Program-made: the position numbers and the translations under genes
Part shown: positions 13,702 to 25,999 of the stretch, piece by piece
Layout: each line of letters begins with the position of its first letter
Position numbering within the stretch: position 1 is the stretch's first letter
Notes under the pieces: generated by a model
Told to the model about the DNA's origin: nothing
Seen by the model: the letters and a program-made list of their open reading frames with translations, nothing else
Databases searched by the model: none
NCBI GenBank assembly: GCA_004154925.1
Contig: QJNS01000020.1
Coordinates: 124,001-188,000, forward strand
DNA: 64,000 nt
Reading direction: 5' to 3'
Source: Monosporascus cannonballus
Taxonomy: Eukaryota > Ascomycota > Sordariomycetes > Xylariales

Positions 13702-14373
13702 TGTTATATACTTTAATTTAATAATGCTGTTAAATTCTAAGCAATATATTTATTTTATTTAATATATTAACCAGTATTTAAAAAACTCTTATATAGCAAT
13801 TTGATAACCGGATTCGAAAACTCGAAGCGAAAGTTTAATAATTTATTAATCAGATTAAAAATGTTTTATTTACGTAAACCACTTTTATTAATATAAAGGT
13901 TAAAAGGCGAAAATTATATAATATGAAAAGTAACTTTCGAACTTTGTTAATTTAGGTATATGTTTATTTTTAATTTCTTTTCTCTTAAAAAGCTAGCAAA
14001 TTAGATCTTAGCCGTAAAGGCGTACTTAGCGAAAAAAAATACGGTCGATTAATTCGAACTCGTTATAAGGAATCTTCTAAAAAAAGAAAAATCGGATTAA
14101 GAAAAGTTCACTAACGAAGTCTTTTCTTTATATATTAATTTTAAATACAAAATACGTAATAGTTTCGGCAACATAATTGAAAATTCGATTTGCTATATAA
14201 TAAGTCCTATAACTGCAACAAAAACTAGTAGTATTTAAGTAAGCGGTTATTTTTAAAAACCTTATATCTAAGGCTGAATAAAAAAATGACAAAGCTAATA
14301 CCTTTATCAATATATTTTATAGAGGATTAAAGGATAACGTAAAAAATGAAAAAACTTAATTCGAATAATTAAG
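13702..14373 (+). repeat. Leader and gag-like segment, first unit of a tandem duplication
   Basis: Aligns with 14,751-15,400. Shared blocks include TTCGAACTCGTTATAAG (TTTGAACTCGTTATAAG in the other), AAATCGGATTAAG / AAGTCGGATAAAG and ATATATTAATTT. With the preceding LTR it forms a unit of about 1,056 bp repeated head to tail. It probably encoded the start of gag, but no frame is open. Confidence 0.6.
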
Positions 14374-14750
14374 TATTACGACCTGACAAGGCGCGGCCAT
14401 AGAAAACGGTCGTAACAGAGATTTACGACTAAATCGGTTAAGTTATGTAATGGTTTAATAGGATTGATCGTAGAGATTTTAAAGCTAGGTTTAACAGAAT
14501 TAGTCGTAAAGCTTTCAAAGCTAAGTTCGATAAAATCGATCGTAAGATTTTAAAGCCGGGTTTACTAAAATTAATAGGTTATCATATAAAAATATATTTA
14601 TTTATATAATTTAAATAATCATAATTTGCAATACAATTTCGCTAGCTGAAATACCTTTAATATTACGAAATTTAATTTATTATAATATTTTTATTAATAT
14701 AAATCGGTATAATGCAAATTTCATAATTAGTTAAATCTTTCGCCGTTATA
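14374..14750 (+). repeat. Gy-A LTR, second LTR inside the copy D 5' region
   Basis: Starts TATTACGACCTGACAAGGC and ends CGCCGTTATA. The next bases, TGGTATATGTTTC, begin with TGG as expected for a tRNA primer-binding site, so this LTR may be the one functionally attached to the D body. TATGTA at 14,454-14,459 corresponds to the CACGTG box. Confidence 0.7.
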
Positions 14751-15593
14751 TGGTATATGTTTCTATTTTATAACATTGTTAAAATATCGAGCGGTGTTTA
14801 AAAAACCGTGATTTAATAAGTTTAGATCTAAATATTAATATTTATAATAATGTTTTAATAATTTATTAGTTAAGTTAAAGTGATTTTATTTATACAGATT
14901 TTCCTTTCTTAAAATAAAGCTTAAGCAGCCGGAATTATATAAGAAAAAGGTAACTTTCAAATCTTTTTAACTGCAGTGCCCGTTTATTTTCGATTTTTCT
15001 TCTTTAGTAAATTAACGATTCAGGTTCTAGCAGTAAAAGCATGCTTAATAAAAGATGTAGTTAATTTATTTGAACTCGTTATAAGAGATTATTTAGAGAA
15101 AGCAAAGTCGGATAAAGCTAAATTTCTTAACGGAATTCTTCTTTTGATATATTAATTTCGAAAATCAGTTATACGATAATTTTGGCAATGAAAATAAAAA
15201 GCGGTTTGCAATATAATAGATTTTTTAATTACTATAAAAGGGATTAATTTTTAAAAAAGTAATTATTGTGAGAAACTTTAAAATTAAGGCCGAATAAGAG
15301 AATAATAAAGCTAACGTTTTTATCGAAATGTTTTCGAAGAGATTAAAAAATAATATAAAGAAATAAGATTATTTGCATCAAAAAACTCGTTGTTTTAGAT
15401 AAATATATTGCAAAAAGTATTAAAATCGAAATTTAACAGAATACAAATCGATAACAAAAGGATAATATATTTTACAATTTGGTTCCATTAAATCGAATTT
15501 CAAAACAAAAGCCAAATTCGCCTTTTATCCTTTATAATATTGCGTTAGAATTTATGAAATTTGGCGTTATTGATAGATAAAATTAAAGGTAAG
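14751..15593 (+). pseudogene. Copy D leader and gag-like N-terminal part
   Basis: Second copy of the 13,702-14,373 segment plus about 190 further bases. It is interrupted at 15,593 by Gy-B, with GTAAG just before the Gy-B LTR and CTAAG just after its far end. A Trp-Phe near 15,480 may correspond to the Trp-Phe-Glu of Gypsy gag proteins, but the match is weak. No frame is open. Confidence 0.45.
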
Positions 15594-16012
15594 TGTAACG
15601 AACCTGTTATATATCTACCTAGAGAGATAAGCAGTATCCTAAACAGGGTCTTGATTTACAGGTAATAACAAAGCGAGAAATAATTTAAAGGTTTATTCGT
15701 TAAAAAGATTTTCAAATTTTGTTCGAAATAAAGAACTGCTGCTTTTAACTTTAAACTTAGAGTAATAGTTAAAAAACGAAAACTAGATAAATAGTTAATT
15801 ATATAGAAAATCTATATTATATATACTCTTTTTATTTCTGTTAATCTTTAGAATGTATAAAGCATTATTTTTTTGATCTTTCGAAGTTTCTAAATATCTT
15901 TAAAAAACAAAGATATCAATAATTTCGAAGTTTTTCCGAGTAAGGTAAGGATCCTAACGAGTTAATTTACCTAGCTTTTTCTAGGTTTAATAAAGCCTTT
16001 TGAAACGTAACA
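15594..16012 (-). repeat. Gy-B 3' LTR
   Basis: In plus orientation it starts TGTAACGAACCTG and ends GAAACGTAACA. It aligns over its length with 32,695-33,118. Shared blocks include TTTAAAGGTTTATTCGTTAA / TTTAAAAGTTTATTTATTAA and TTTTTCTAGGTTTAATA / CTTTTCTAGATCTAGTA. Confidence 0.8.
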
Positions 16013-19000
16013 TTATTTCTCTTTTTTTAAAATCTTTATCTTTAAAGATTTAATAAGTAAATCATTTTTTTAGCTTTTTTACTTTGAAATGTTATTAACT
16101 ATATCGGGCAGACCTTGAAAATATATTAAAACTTTTATCAAATTTTGTTGTAACCTTAATAAATCCATTTTCGATTTTGGTTTTAAAGTTTTATCATATA
16201 CGCGTTATATTAAAAAAGGCTTTTTTAAAAAATACTAGAAGGATAGAAAATTTATTAAAATTATTTATCGGCTACTATTTAAATATATAACGAAAACTAT
16301 GTTGTATATTTATCTTTACAAAATATTTATATTAAGAAATTAGAGATTAAACGAAAAGAATCTGTTAAAAGATTAATAACTTTAAAGGCTATCTGATCGT
16401 ATTATTCGTTTAAATCGTTAATGGGAATATTTATATTTCTAAAAATTATTATTTACTTAAAAGAGCTTTAAAAGCATAAATAAATTAAAAAAAGTAAAAA
16501 GTTTAAAAAAGAAATAACTGTGTACAAAGGTAGAAAAAGTACGACTTATTTTCGAAATCTAGATTATAATAAAAATAAGTATTTTTTCGATTAAAGCATT
16601 TTTAAGGTTAATTTAAGGCCGACACTTTTATTACCAATAACTTCAGCCGTTTTAGAAATAGTTAATTAAGCTTTTGATAATAAAACGTTTTGACTAGATT
16701 TATCGCGTTGGTCAAATAAATAAGTAGTTTTTAAATTTTCTTTAATATAAATATTCTTTTTATTAAATTAGGTACCGCAATTTATTTTGAATTATTTTAA
16801 AATTCAATGTTTTTTTAATTTTGTATTCGTTAAAGTCTTTTTAGTTTCAAATTTCTTTTATCAAAGCATTTTTTAAATTCTGGTTTAAATAAGAAAATAT
16901 AAACAACAGAGTATATTTTGTATATATTTAAGTAATAAAACCAGTAATTCATTTTGGAAATAAGTTTCTCAATTTTAAACGGGCTGTATTTCTTAAAATT
17001 AAACTGATTTGTAGGTTTTTTCATTTTAATTTATAACATTTTTAAAATAGCATTTTGTCTTTAATACAGTAAATTAATTTTATTTCTATTCTATAAACCT
17101 AACTGTTAAATTCTGTTAATTATCGTATTAATTTATCCGTTATTAAAAGAATTATAATTCGTTTCGTAATAGCTTTAAATTATTTTAATTATTATCATTT
17201 TAATTTTTATTTATAAAATGATTATGAGGACTTTTGCAATTTTAGTAAATAATTATTCGAATCGTTTTATTTTTGCTTCATGTTCGTATATAATTATATA
17301 ATGAAATACGTTCCTATTTTCGTTAACAAATATATTATACAGAATCTCCGTCGGTAATAAAACTTTAATCTCATTATTTTGTTAAGAATTACTGTAATTT
17401 CGAAAATAGTTTTCCAAATTCTGATTTATTTTCTTGTTTAATCGTCCGTTTAAAGGTAATAAACTATTAAGAATTTGCGTTTAATATCGATTGTCTTAAA
17501 AAGATTAATATTAAACTTAAAATAAAAGGCCTTTTTCTATTAAAAAGGATGTTTTAAATATTGTACATGTATTTAGAAAGTATTGAATAATTACGTAAAT
17601 TAATTGTTTTACTGTGTCATTTTCTTCAAAAATTAAAAAAAAAATTATAATTCATTTTAATAATCTAGTCCCTAAATTAATGTATTTATAATAAGGTTTT
17701 AAACTATAATAATTTAGATTTGTTAAACATGTTAATAAATTGCAATAGCTCATAATGTTTATAACGTATTATCTTCACTTTATTAGAAATATTACAATCT
17801 TTAATAATTTTCTTACTTATTTGTCATAATTTAATAAAATCGTATATTCCTTATAATTCTTTTATAATTTTAAAAGAAACCTTCTAATATTTGTATAGTA
17901 AATTTTCGCAAATGATTTTTACGAATTATTTTATTAACTCTTAAAAACAGAAATTTTGGCGTAATATTTTAATTAATTCTTACGTTGTTTGTTTTGTTAT
18001 TTGATTTGTTTTAAGGTTTTTTATATTATTAAAATTCTGATTTTATGTTAACAGTTTAGCCGTTGGTTTCTTATTATCTTATGTAATTAAATAATCTCAC
18101 CTTTATTATATTATAAGATTGATATAGTTTTTTTAAGCATTTTAAATTTGTAATTTCTTTTAGTGCTAAAATTGCCCCTTTAAATATTTTCTTTTTTTTA
18201 TATAATATATGGCAAAATTAAATCGCGATAAGAAAATTATCGAAATTGTATATATATTTTTTAATTTACATCTTTTGATAAATTAAAAACTGTTTTTAGT
18301 GTGAAAATAAATATTAAAATATTATTATGTTTTATTGAAATCGATTTTTAAAAAAGAATTGTTAATAAAATTAATGGATTTTGATCGTATATTTAATATT
18401 TAAATTGTATATTGTTAAATACCATAAAATAATATAATATTAAATTTTACTTTTTATTATTTTCTATTATTTTCTGTTATTCTTTTGTTATTCTTAGATT
18501 GTTCTTAAAAAGTAGTTTAAAATATCTATTGTAGATCCTTTTTTATTAATATTAACTTAATTATATTATTAGTCTTTCAGAAATTTCGTTTTTAAGTATT
18601 TTAAAAACCTTTTTTAATGTTTCTATCTTTTTCAATTTTTTACCGTATTTTTATATTATATTTCGTTAATAATTTAATTTTATTTTCGTATGCTATAATG
18701 AAAATATATAGAGACCTTATCAATACTAGAATTTGCTATATTTTTATAACGTTTATTTAATTTAAAATAAATTAATTCTTAACTACTTTTAAGTTGAAAT
18801 CGTAAATTCGAATTTAATTGGAAATAAAGATAAATCTTGAAGCATGTATATTTATACATATTTTATATTTTTAACAATCTTGATTGCAATATTTGTTTTG
18901 TTCACAATTTTAAGTATATAAATTACGTAATTTATATATTTTTTGCAAATTCTTAACTGAAATCAAAATTTGTCAAAGTAAATTAATATCAATTTATTTA

Positions 19001-19369
19001 AATATCTTCTAAAAATAACTATAATTACGCACTAAAAACTTACAAAAACGTTAATAAATTCCAGAAATATTATTCGAAATTTGTGTAATTCGTATACTAT
19101 TTTAAACTTTATTTTTCATTTCCTTTTATTTTAGTTATTTTAATTTTATAATAGTTATTAGTTAAATCGAAACTGATAAATTATTTTATTTTATTAAGGT
19201 TTTTTTAATATATTAACAACAATTAAAAAATGTTTATTTTTAGTCGTAATATTATTTAATTATTTATTATCGATCATTCGTTAGTATTCAAATTTTCTAC
19301 TCTTATTAATCTTTTATTTATCAGTTCTTAATTTTAATATTATAAAATCGCGATATCTAGTAAGAGAAT

Positions 19370-19707
19370 TGTTATAACCTAACAGGCTGCGGCCCCGAGA
19401 AACAGTCGCAACAAGAAAATGACTAAACCATGTGGGTCAAGTCACGTGATGGCTCGACAGGATCTATCGTAGAGCCCATAAAGCCAGGCTCGACAAGGCC
19501 GAAGAAAACAAGTATAATACGCTCGTAATTTCCATAGTTTGTTTAGATAGCTTCATCTTGTAATATAACATCATTACTTAAGGTACCCTTGGTATTACGA
19601 GACGTGACACGTTACTATATCCATTGCTTAGAATCCCACGATACTCCTGCCAACATAAACCCGTACGACTAAGGTTTAATAGTTGGTTAAACCGCCTAGC
19701 CGGCACA
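19370..19707 (+). repeat. Gy-A solo LTR, best preserved, with target duplication
   Basis: A 338-bp LTR with TGT...ACA ends (TGTTATAACCTAACAGG at the start, CCTAGCCGGCACA at the end), flanked by AGAAT at 19,365-19,369 and 19,708-19,712. It has much more G+C than its surroundings and retains TG and CA steps, so it is the reference for the family. CACGTG sits at 19,443-19,448. Presumably a full element inserted and recombined to a solo LTR. Its length is below the roughly 400 bp that RIP needs in Neurospora, which may explain its survival. Confidence 0.9.
19443..19448. promoter_or_regulatory. CACGTG box in the Gy-A LTR
   Basis: Palindromic E-box-type hexamer within GTCACGTGAT. The same position in other Gy-A LTRs reads CACGTG (53,488), TACGTG (13,395 and 42,407), TACGTA (38,182) or TATGTA (14,454), a series explained by C to T and G to A changes. 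bHLH factors bind this hexamer in fungi. A role in LTR transcription is inferred. Confidence 0.5.
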
Positions 19708-20890
19708 AGAATTTCATAAATTAACTATATTTTGTTAAATCCAATTATAGATATTTTTATACAGCCTTTACGTTTTTTAAATTTATGTAATACAGTTTTT
19801 AAAACTTAACGCAATATCTTTTTAATAAATATTCGATATTTTTATTAAATATACCGTGATGAGTTATAATTCTTTATTTTTAAATAACTTAATAAAATTT
19901 CAATATTTACGCAGTATAATAAAAATTTGATCTGCAATCTGAACTTTTCGAACTGTATAATAAATTTCGTATTTAATGATTTTTTTGGTTTTAGAATGTG
20001 ATTATTTTACGAAAAAGTTTAACTTTTTTAGTTAATACGTAAAATATTAAATTTAAATTAAAACAATTTAAGCCTAATATCATATTTAAAAAATATTAGC
20101 GATATTCAACGAAAATTATTTTTAATATCTTTAAGCCTTCTTTAAATATTTATCAATTTTTTTGAAAAATTCTTCTACTCCTATATTTAGACAAAAATAC
20201 TTCTTCTGTACGTAATTTATAGGACTTTAATTTATATTTAAACGGAACCTTATATTTTTCAGCTATTATAGAAAAAATAAAAAGTTTTAACTTTTAAAGC
20301 GATTATAGCTTTAAACGTTTTGTTTTTATATTAACAAAAAACTTTAATTTAATTACGTACTTCTTTTTATTATCTTATATAAGATTTTGTAAACTTCAAC
20401 TTTTTAATGTCTTAATTTCGAAAACGTTTAGTGTCTTTTACTTGGTATAATTTAATTACGAAAAAATGTTTTTAATTTAGAGGTTTTTTAATACCATATT
20501 TAGTACAATAGTTATTTATATATTTATACCGTTTTTTCGTTCGAATTAAGATTTATAAGTAATTATCTTTTAATTCGTTCTTTAATTCTATTATTTCTAG
20601 AATATTTAGTTAAAGGTATGGCTTTTTAAAAAACACCATTTCTATATTTAAAAACTTATATAAGAAGTAAAATATCGAAAAGTAATAGAAGTGGTATTGT
20701 GATATAACTTTTTAATTTTTTTTAATTTAAAATATAAACAACGAAATCCAAAATATTTTATTTTTCGCAAGGCTTTCAGATATCGGCACTTATTATTAAA
20801 TATAATTAATATTTCAGTATTTTATTTCAGCTAAAATATATTTTCTAAATTTGAAACAAATTAAATAATCGTTACAATAATAAATAATAC

Positions 20891-21103
20891 TATCAGATAA
20901 TGGACAGCTGTGAGCTAGGGTGAGGTGATCTCTGACCAGTTACAAAGCGTATTCCAAAAAGTGAATGTATTAGGTTATTTCCCTCTAGCGTTTTCTACTA
21001 GCTGCCAGATAGTGGATTTATATTAATAAGTGGTTCGGTGGCTGATCGGTAGCTGGTCGGTTAGTAGCCTTTTTTTTATGAGAGTTATATTTTTATAATT
21101 ACA
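20891..21103 (-). repeat. Gy-C 3' LTR
   Basis: Plus-strand start TATCAGATAATGGACAG (probably once TGTCAG) and end TTTTATAATTACA. It keeps ATTCCAAAAAGTGAATGTAT and GGTGGCTGATCGGTAGCTGG, both shared with the LTR at 30,863. This copy is less mutated than the right one. Confidence 0.8.
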
Positions 21104-21276
21104 TCACTATTTTAAGTTATTAATTGTTAATAATATTATTATTAATTTAATATAATATATTTCGTTAATCCGGTTACGTATATTTACTAATAATTCTCTG
21201 TTAGAACTAGGTAAGTTATGTTATATTTTAGATAATTACCGTAATAACTAATGCCTATTATATTACGTAATTAATT

Positions 21277-21546
21277 ATGTTCCGCATAATTTATTATAAT
21301 AATCCGTTTTTTAACCTTATTTGGTTTACTTTTTTTGCGCTTATATTTCTATTCTTTTTGCGTACGCGTTCCGTTCTGTTTTTCGTTTTTCTTTTCGCTT
21401 TTTCCTTTGTTTTGCGTATAATCTCCGGTTTTTCTCTGTTCGCCATTTGTTTTCTCGTAAAAAATTCTAAAATAAATAGTATTTCAATATTAACAATAAT
21501 TGGGATTTCCTTTAATTTTATCCCATCAACTTTAACGGTAAAATAA
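21277..21546 (-). pseudogene. Gy-C basic C-terminal tail (Lys/Arg-rich frame)
   Basis: The minus strand is open here and reads as a strongly basic peptide, for example KTKEKAKRKTKNRTERVRKK. It lies just inside the 3' LTR, where a Gypsy polyprotein would end. The plus-strand frame over the same bases is a Phe/Leu/Ile-rich shadow. A basic nucleic-acid-binding tail is inferred. The sequence is also consistent with a low-complexity purine tract. Confidence 0.35.
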
Positions 21547-23586
21547 ATATTAGTCGTATTATAAATAATAATAAATCGTATTATATTTATGTAATATTAC
21601 GTTATATCGATTATCGTATAGTTTGCGTTTAACTTCCGGACTTCTTAAATTACGTTATGGCCGGTTATTATTATAAGACTTTTCGAACGATAAATAGTTA
21701 TTTTTAATATTATTAATATCGTTACTTGATTTCTGTTCAAAGTTGAATTGTTCTTAAAAATGTTTTTAAACAATCTTTTAATTTGGTACCGAGAATTAGG
21801 AATTAATCAACAAATTCGAAAAAACTTATATTACGGGTATTTAATACGAACGTTTTGATGTAATTGCGATCGGTCGTCGATTCGACACTTTTCGCGAGGG
21901 CGAGTTCGCCTTTAACCTAATTATTATTAAGGAATTTTATCTTTTTAATGTATCGGAGGTCGATTTCCGATCGTCCGTTATAATTGCAAAAGTCCAGTTT
22001 TAATGCCATTTTATGGGTTTACAAATTTAAGTTCTTTTTATAAATGTTACGATCTTTTTCTTATTATTTCGCAATTAATGTCCGATTAAGTATAGTTTTA
22101 AAGTACCTTTATAAGTAAAATAACTTTCAAAGGCCGTTATATCGTTACGTTCCTCGTTTACGAACATTTTCCGCCCGTTTTTGGACGTTTCGATAAAGTT
22201 TTAATATTTATTAATAATTATAACCGGAAAACGGTTTTGTCTAGCAAGGTTATTACCAAACCTAAGTACGTTAAGCGTTCTAAGGACGGCGCTTTATTTC
22301 TGATTAATAACAAATTATATTCGGGTTATCTAGGCCTTGTTTTTTTTGTAAAAAAGAAATAAAACGTTTTTAAGTTTTTTCCGAGTTTTATATTTAGTAG
22401 ATTTAATAAATTTACCTGTTTTTTTGTTATTATATGTTTTTCGATTATTTTTCGATATTCTTATATTAATTTTTCTCAATACGGTTAATAAGGGCTCAAT
22501 AATATTAAGCGTAATAATTATACCTAAAACTTTGTTTTTAAAACGAAAATTTAATTTCTTTTATATTGCCTGTCGGTTTTCGTCCAGTGTACGATAAGGT
22601 AATTATTTACCAGAAACTTAAATGCAATTTTATAACTAAGTGATATTTCGATGTTAATATCTTAATTTTATTTAGAATTACTTTTTGTGATTTTATAATT
22701 ATTAGACGATTAATTTTCAATTAGGTTATTATTATCCTGCTGTTTTTCGGTCTTCTTATTTTTTATATACATATTTAATTTTCTTTTTATAATTTTATAA
22801 TATTTTGGTTACGTATTCGAAATACGTTCGAGATTTTTACGTACTCTGTTCAGCGAGCTAACCTTTATATTTAATTAAATATTTGCGTTATTCTCGATTA
22901 TATCGGTAATGGATAATATTTTGTTTCATTTACTTTTCTTATTTTTTTACCAGCTTTAATAGTATTATTTAAATATTATTTAGTTCTCGATTATATTATA
23001 GTTTTAATCAAAGTACCGGGAATACATTATGTATTTATTAATATTTGGTAAAAAGAATTACGTTATATATTTAAAAACATATTTATTCCTTAATCGGAAT
23101 CTAGATATAAATAAGTACAAACTTTTTATTTTTGAACTTAATGTTCTTTGTCGATAAATGTATTTATTGCCTCATTTAAAAGTATATAGGCGTATAACGT
23201 TAATTATAATATTTCTTTTAAATTACCGTTATTTTCTTCTAATATTTATATATTATTCGACAAATAGCTGGTATTTTTTCGAAACGTTTTTTAATTTTTT
23301 ATATTTATCTCTTTAACGTTTAGAAAAAGTTATTTTATTATTTTTGGATAATATTCTATACGGCTTTAAACGGAAAACGGCCGATAAATAGGTTCCGCGT
23401 ATTATTCTATACGAATTCCGTATTTCGTAAAAACTTTGTCCAGGTATTTTAATACTTATTAACGTAATTACGGAAATAATGTTTTAAAACTTAATAAATA
23501 CGTTCCGTTTGCTTATTGGTTTACGGAGAATAAACTGTCGATATTCGCCGCTTTACTTTTTGTTTTTTGCAAAATTTCGCCCAGAA

Positions 23587-23814
23587 TTAGTTCGTTAGTA
23601 ATTTGTTTTTATCGTTAATACTTCCGGTTAGCGTATCGAATCTATATTTGACCTCGTTATAAAATAATCGGGTTAATTCGGTTATAATCAGTGTTTTAAC
23701 TCTAAAGATGAATAGTTTTAATTTCGTAAAGCGGTGGACGATTACTAGAATTACGTTATATTTTAGCTCGTTTAAACTTAGGCTTTGAAGCAATCCCGTA
23801 ATAAAATTTAACAA
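23587..23814 (-). pseudogene. Gy-C integrase core fragment
   Basis: A 75-residue minus-strand stretch without stops begins NFITGLLQSLSLNELKYN and continues VILVIVHRFTKLKLFIF. This matches the Gypsy integrase core D-F-I-T-G-L-P...Y-D-A-I-L-V-V-V-D-R-F-T-K. The first catalytic Asp is changed to Asn and the Asp of V-V-D-R to His. A later S-I-N-D-K-N-K-L-L-T corresponds to S-I-V-S-D-R-D-x-x-F-T. Lost Asp residues and closed flanks show it is dead. Confidence 0.85.
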
Positions 23815-24132
23815 GATTTTTTTAAAAAGAATTTATTTAAGTAACAGTAGGGGCTATAATTATCTATATGGTTTATGGCGTAACTTTATTGTGCCCTAGT
23901 AGTTCGAATATTATTTGGTATATTTTCGGATATTGTTCGCCATATTTTTCCAGTAAAACCTTTTCGTTATTAATTTTAACGTACGGATATATTCTATATA
24001 TCCTACCCTCAAATCATTATAATACTAGCTAATTAATTCCTTTCGTAAAACGCTTTATAATAAGATTACGAATTCATCTCGATAATATAAAACCTTTTTT
24101 GCGTCTAGGAAATATTTTTCTATTTCGGCTTA

Positions 24133-25433
24133 CACTAATGGATCAATTAGATCTGTGCGCTCGGACATCTCCACCTCCCAACTCCGATCTATATTGTTAC
24201 TCCCTATTGTTTTTAAATACAATAACTTAACAACCATCATATGGATTTGGATAAGGCTGTTTTTGTTTTCGTCGCCGATCGTCGTCTTAACGAGGAATTT
24301 AATTCGGAAACCCGGGCCTTTATAATTAGGGCCGTAATTACGAATATAACCTAAATTCGAATAACTCTAATTATAACAATAAAATATTAATAAATCGGGA
24401 AATAGTTTTAATATCTTATTATATATAAAATAATTTTTAATTTATTATGAAAATATTTTTAACGAATAATTCGAAATTATTTAATTTCATATTTCTATTA
24501 ATTAAGCCGTTATTATTTTCGGAATATATATTATAATTTTTTAAAGAAACCAGAGATTAATATTAATTAATTAATAATATTCTTTTTCGTCTATTTACTT
24601 TAAAGAATTAACGTAAGGCAAAAGTTTTAACTTTACGGCCGATATTATGTATAAACGTTTAAAATTTATTAATAATTTTTTAAGCGGTATAATAATTTAT
24701 TTAATTGTATTATTTAATAAATATTTCGTTTATTATCGGAATATTATAAATGAAATTTAGTAAATCCGGAAATTTACGTAAAAATTACCTTTTTTATTAT
24801 GGTTTAAAAAATAATATAATAACGTAACAAAAAAATAGTTTTTTTTATTTTTTTTTATAAAAAGAATTCCGGATTTGCTTACCGGTAGAATAGTTTTTCG
24901 ATATTATATCGAAATCTTTAAATAAATGCTTTTTTCTTTTCATAAAATTAATAATTCTTTTATTTAAAATAACGTTTTAATATATAATATCGATACTGTT
25001 AAAACCGTTTTGAAAGAAATATAATATTTAGGCATTTAAATAATTATTATTTTTATTTAATTTAAATTTAATCAAATATTTTTAATACATTTTTAAAAAT
25101 AAAATTTACGGAATTAAACTTAAGTTCAGATATTTATTTAATAACGAAAAAAACCGCTATTATATATTTAAAATAATTAAGAACGCGTAATTATAATTAA
25201 CTTTCTAGCTTATACTAAAGCTTATTAAGCTATTTTTTAATAAATTGAAAAACGTTTATCATATTAAAAGTAATAAACGTAGGTTTAAAGCCCAGCTTTA
25301 AAATTATATTATGATATATATAACTTTTTCATTAGATGTGTTTTGATAAAGATATATATTATTGAAATTATGGGGTTAATATAGGAGGGTGGTGGATTAA
25401 TGGGTGCGCACGGATCCAATTGATCCATTAGTG
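24133..25433 (+). mobile_element. Tc1/mariner-type DNA transposon nested in Gy-C
   Basis: A 1,301-bp element with 28-bp inverted ends beginning CACTAATGGATCAATT (two mismatches between ends), flanked by TA on both sides (24,131-24,132 and 25,434-25,435). TA target duplication, size and inverted ends fit the Tc1/mariner superfamily. The ends are well preserved and the interior is RIP-mutated. The transposase is read on the plus strand. Confidence 0.85.
24241..24354 (+). pseudogene. Tc1/mariner transposase N-terminal fragment
   Basis: An ATG at 24,241 opens 37 codons to a TAA at 24,352. The peptide includes ADRRLNEEFNSETRAFIIRA. The segment S-E-T-R-A-x-I-I resembles the P-E-T-R-A-x-I start of the helix-turn-helix domain of fungal mariner-like transposases. 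The following codons are closed in all frames, so only the N-terminus is readable. The catalytic DDE/D part was not recognised. Confidence 0.5.
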
Positions 25434-25999
25434 TAACGTCCAGCTATCCGTATTAGTTTTATAATATTTAAGTTCTTAATTTACAACTTTTGAACCTGAT
25501 CGTAAAACTGTCGGAAAGTTTTCGGCTATAATACCGTTTCGTTTTTAGCTAGTTCCTTTATTAAAAAATGTAAAACATATTAATTATTAATAATAACCCT
25601 AATATTAGTTTCATTTTTTTAAATTCCTTGGAATCTGATCGTAATACAGTCATAATTTACGATTATTATTGTTTAATTATTACCTCAGCTAGCTTAGGCC
25701 TCTGATGGCTCGTTTTTATTTGGATGTATTTTTATATATTACGGCAAAGCATTAAAAATAACCAATTAAATAACGTATCCCCGTAACGAACTAATAAGGC
25801 CTAACTTAAAGTTGCGCAAAAGACTTTTCGTTTGGTATTTTTCTAAATAAAATAATTGATTTCTTTTATTTTTAAAGCGAACTATATCCGATAGATTTAA
25901 TATTTCATATATATCTCGAAATTAAATTAATATATATGCAGGATTTTCTTCAAATTTATGAAGTAAAGATTAGGGTCGGTATAATTAAGTTTAAAACAT

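Larger units (their letters stand above)
16013..20890 (-). pseudogene. Gy-B pol remnants
   Basis: The clearest piece is the integrase C-terminus at 16,830-17,024 (minus). It reads KYSPFKIEKLISK followed by a block matching the Gypsy pattern of Gly-Pro-Phe-Lys, then the I-H-P-V-F-H-x-S-L-L-K-P box (here YKIYSVVYIFLFKP). His to Tyr and Pro to Ser changes are as expected from C to T mutation. Upstream parts (17,025-20,890) should carry the integrase core, RNase H and reverse transcriptase but are too damaged to align by eye. A solo Gy-A LTR interrupts the region at 19,370. Confidence 0.65.
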
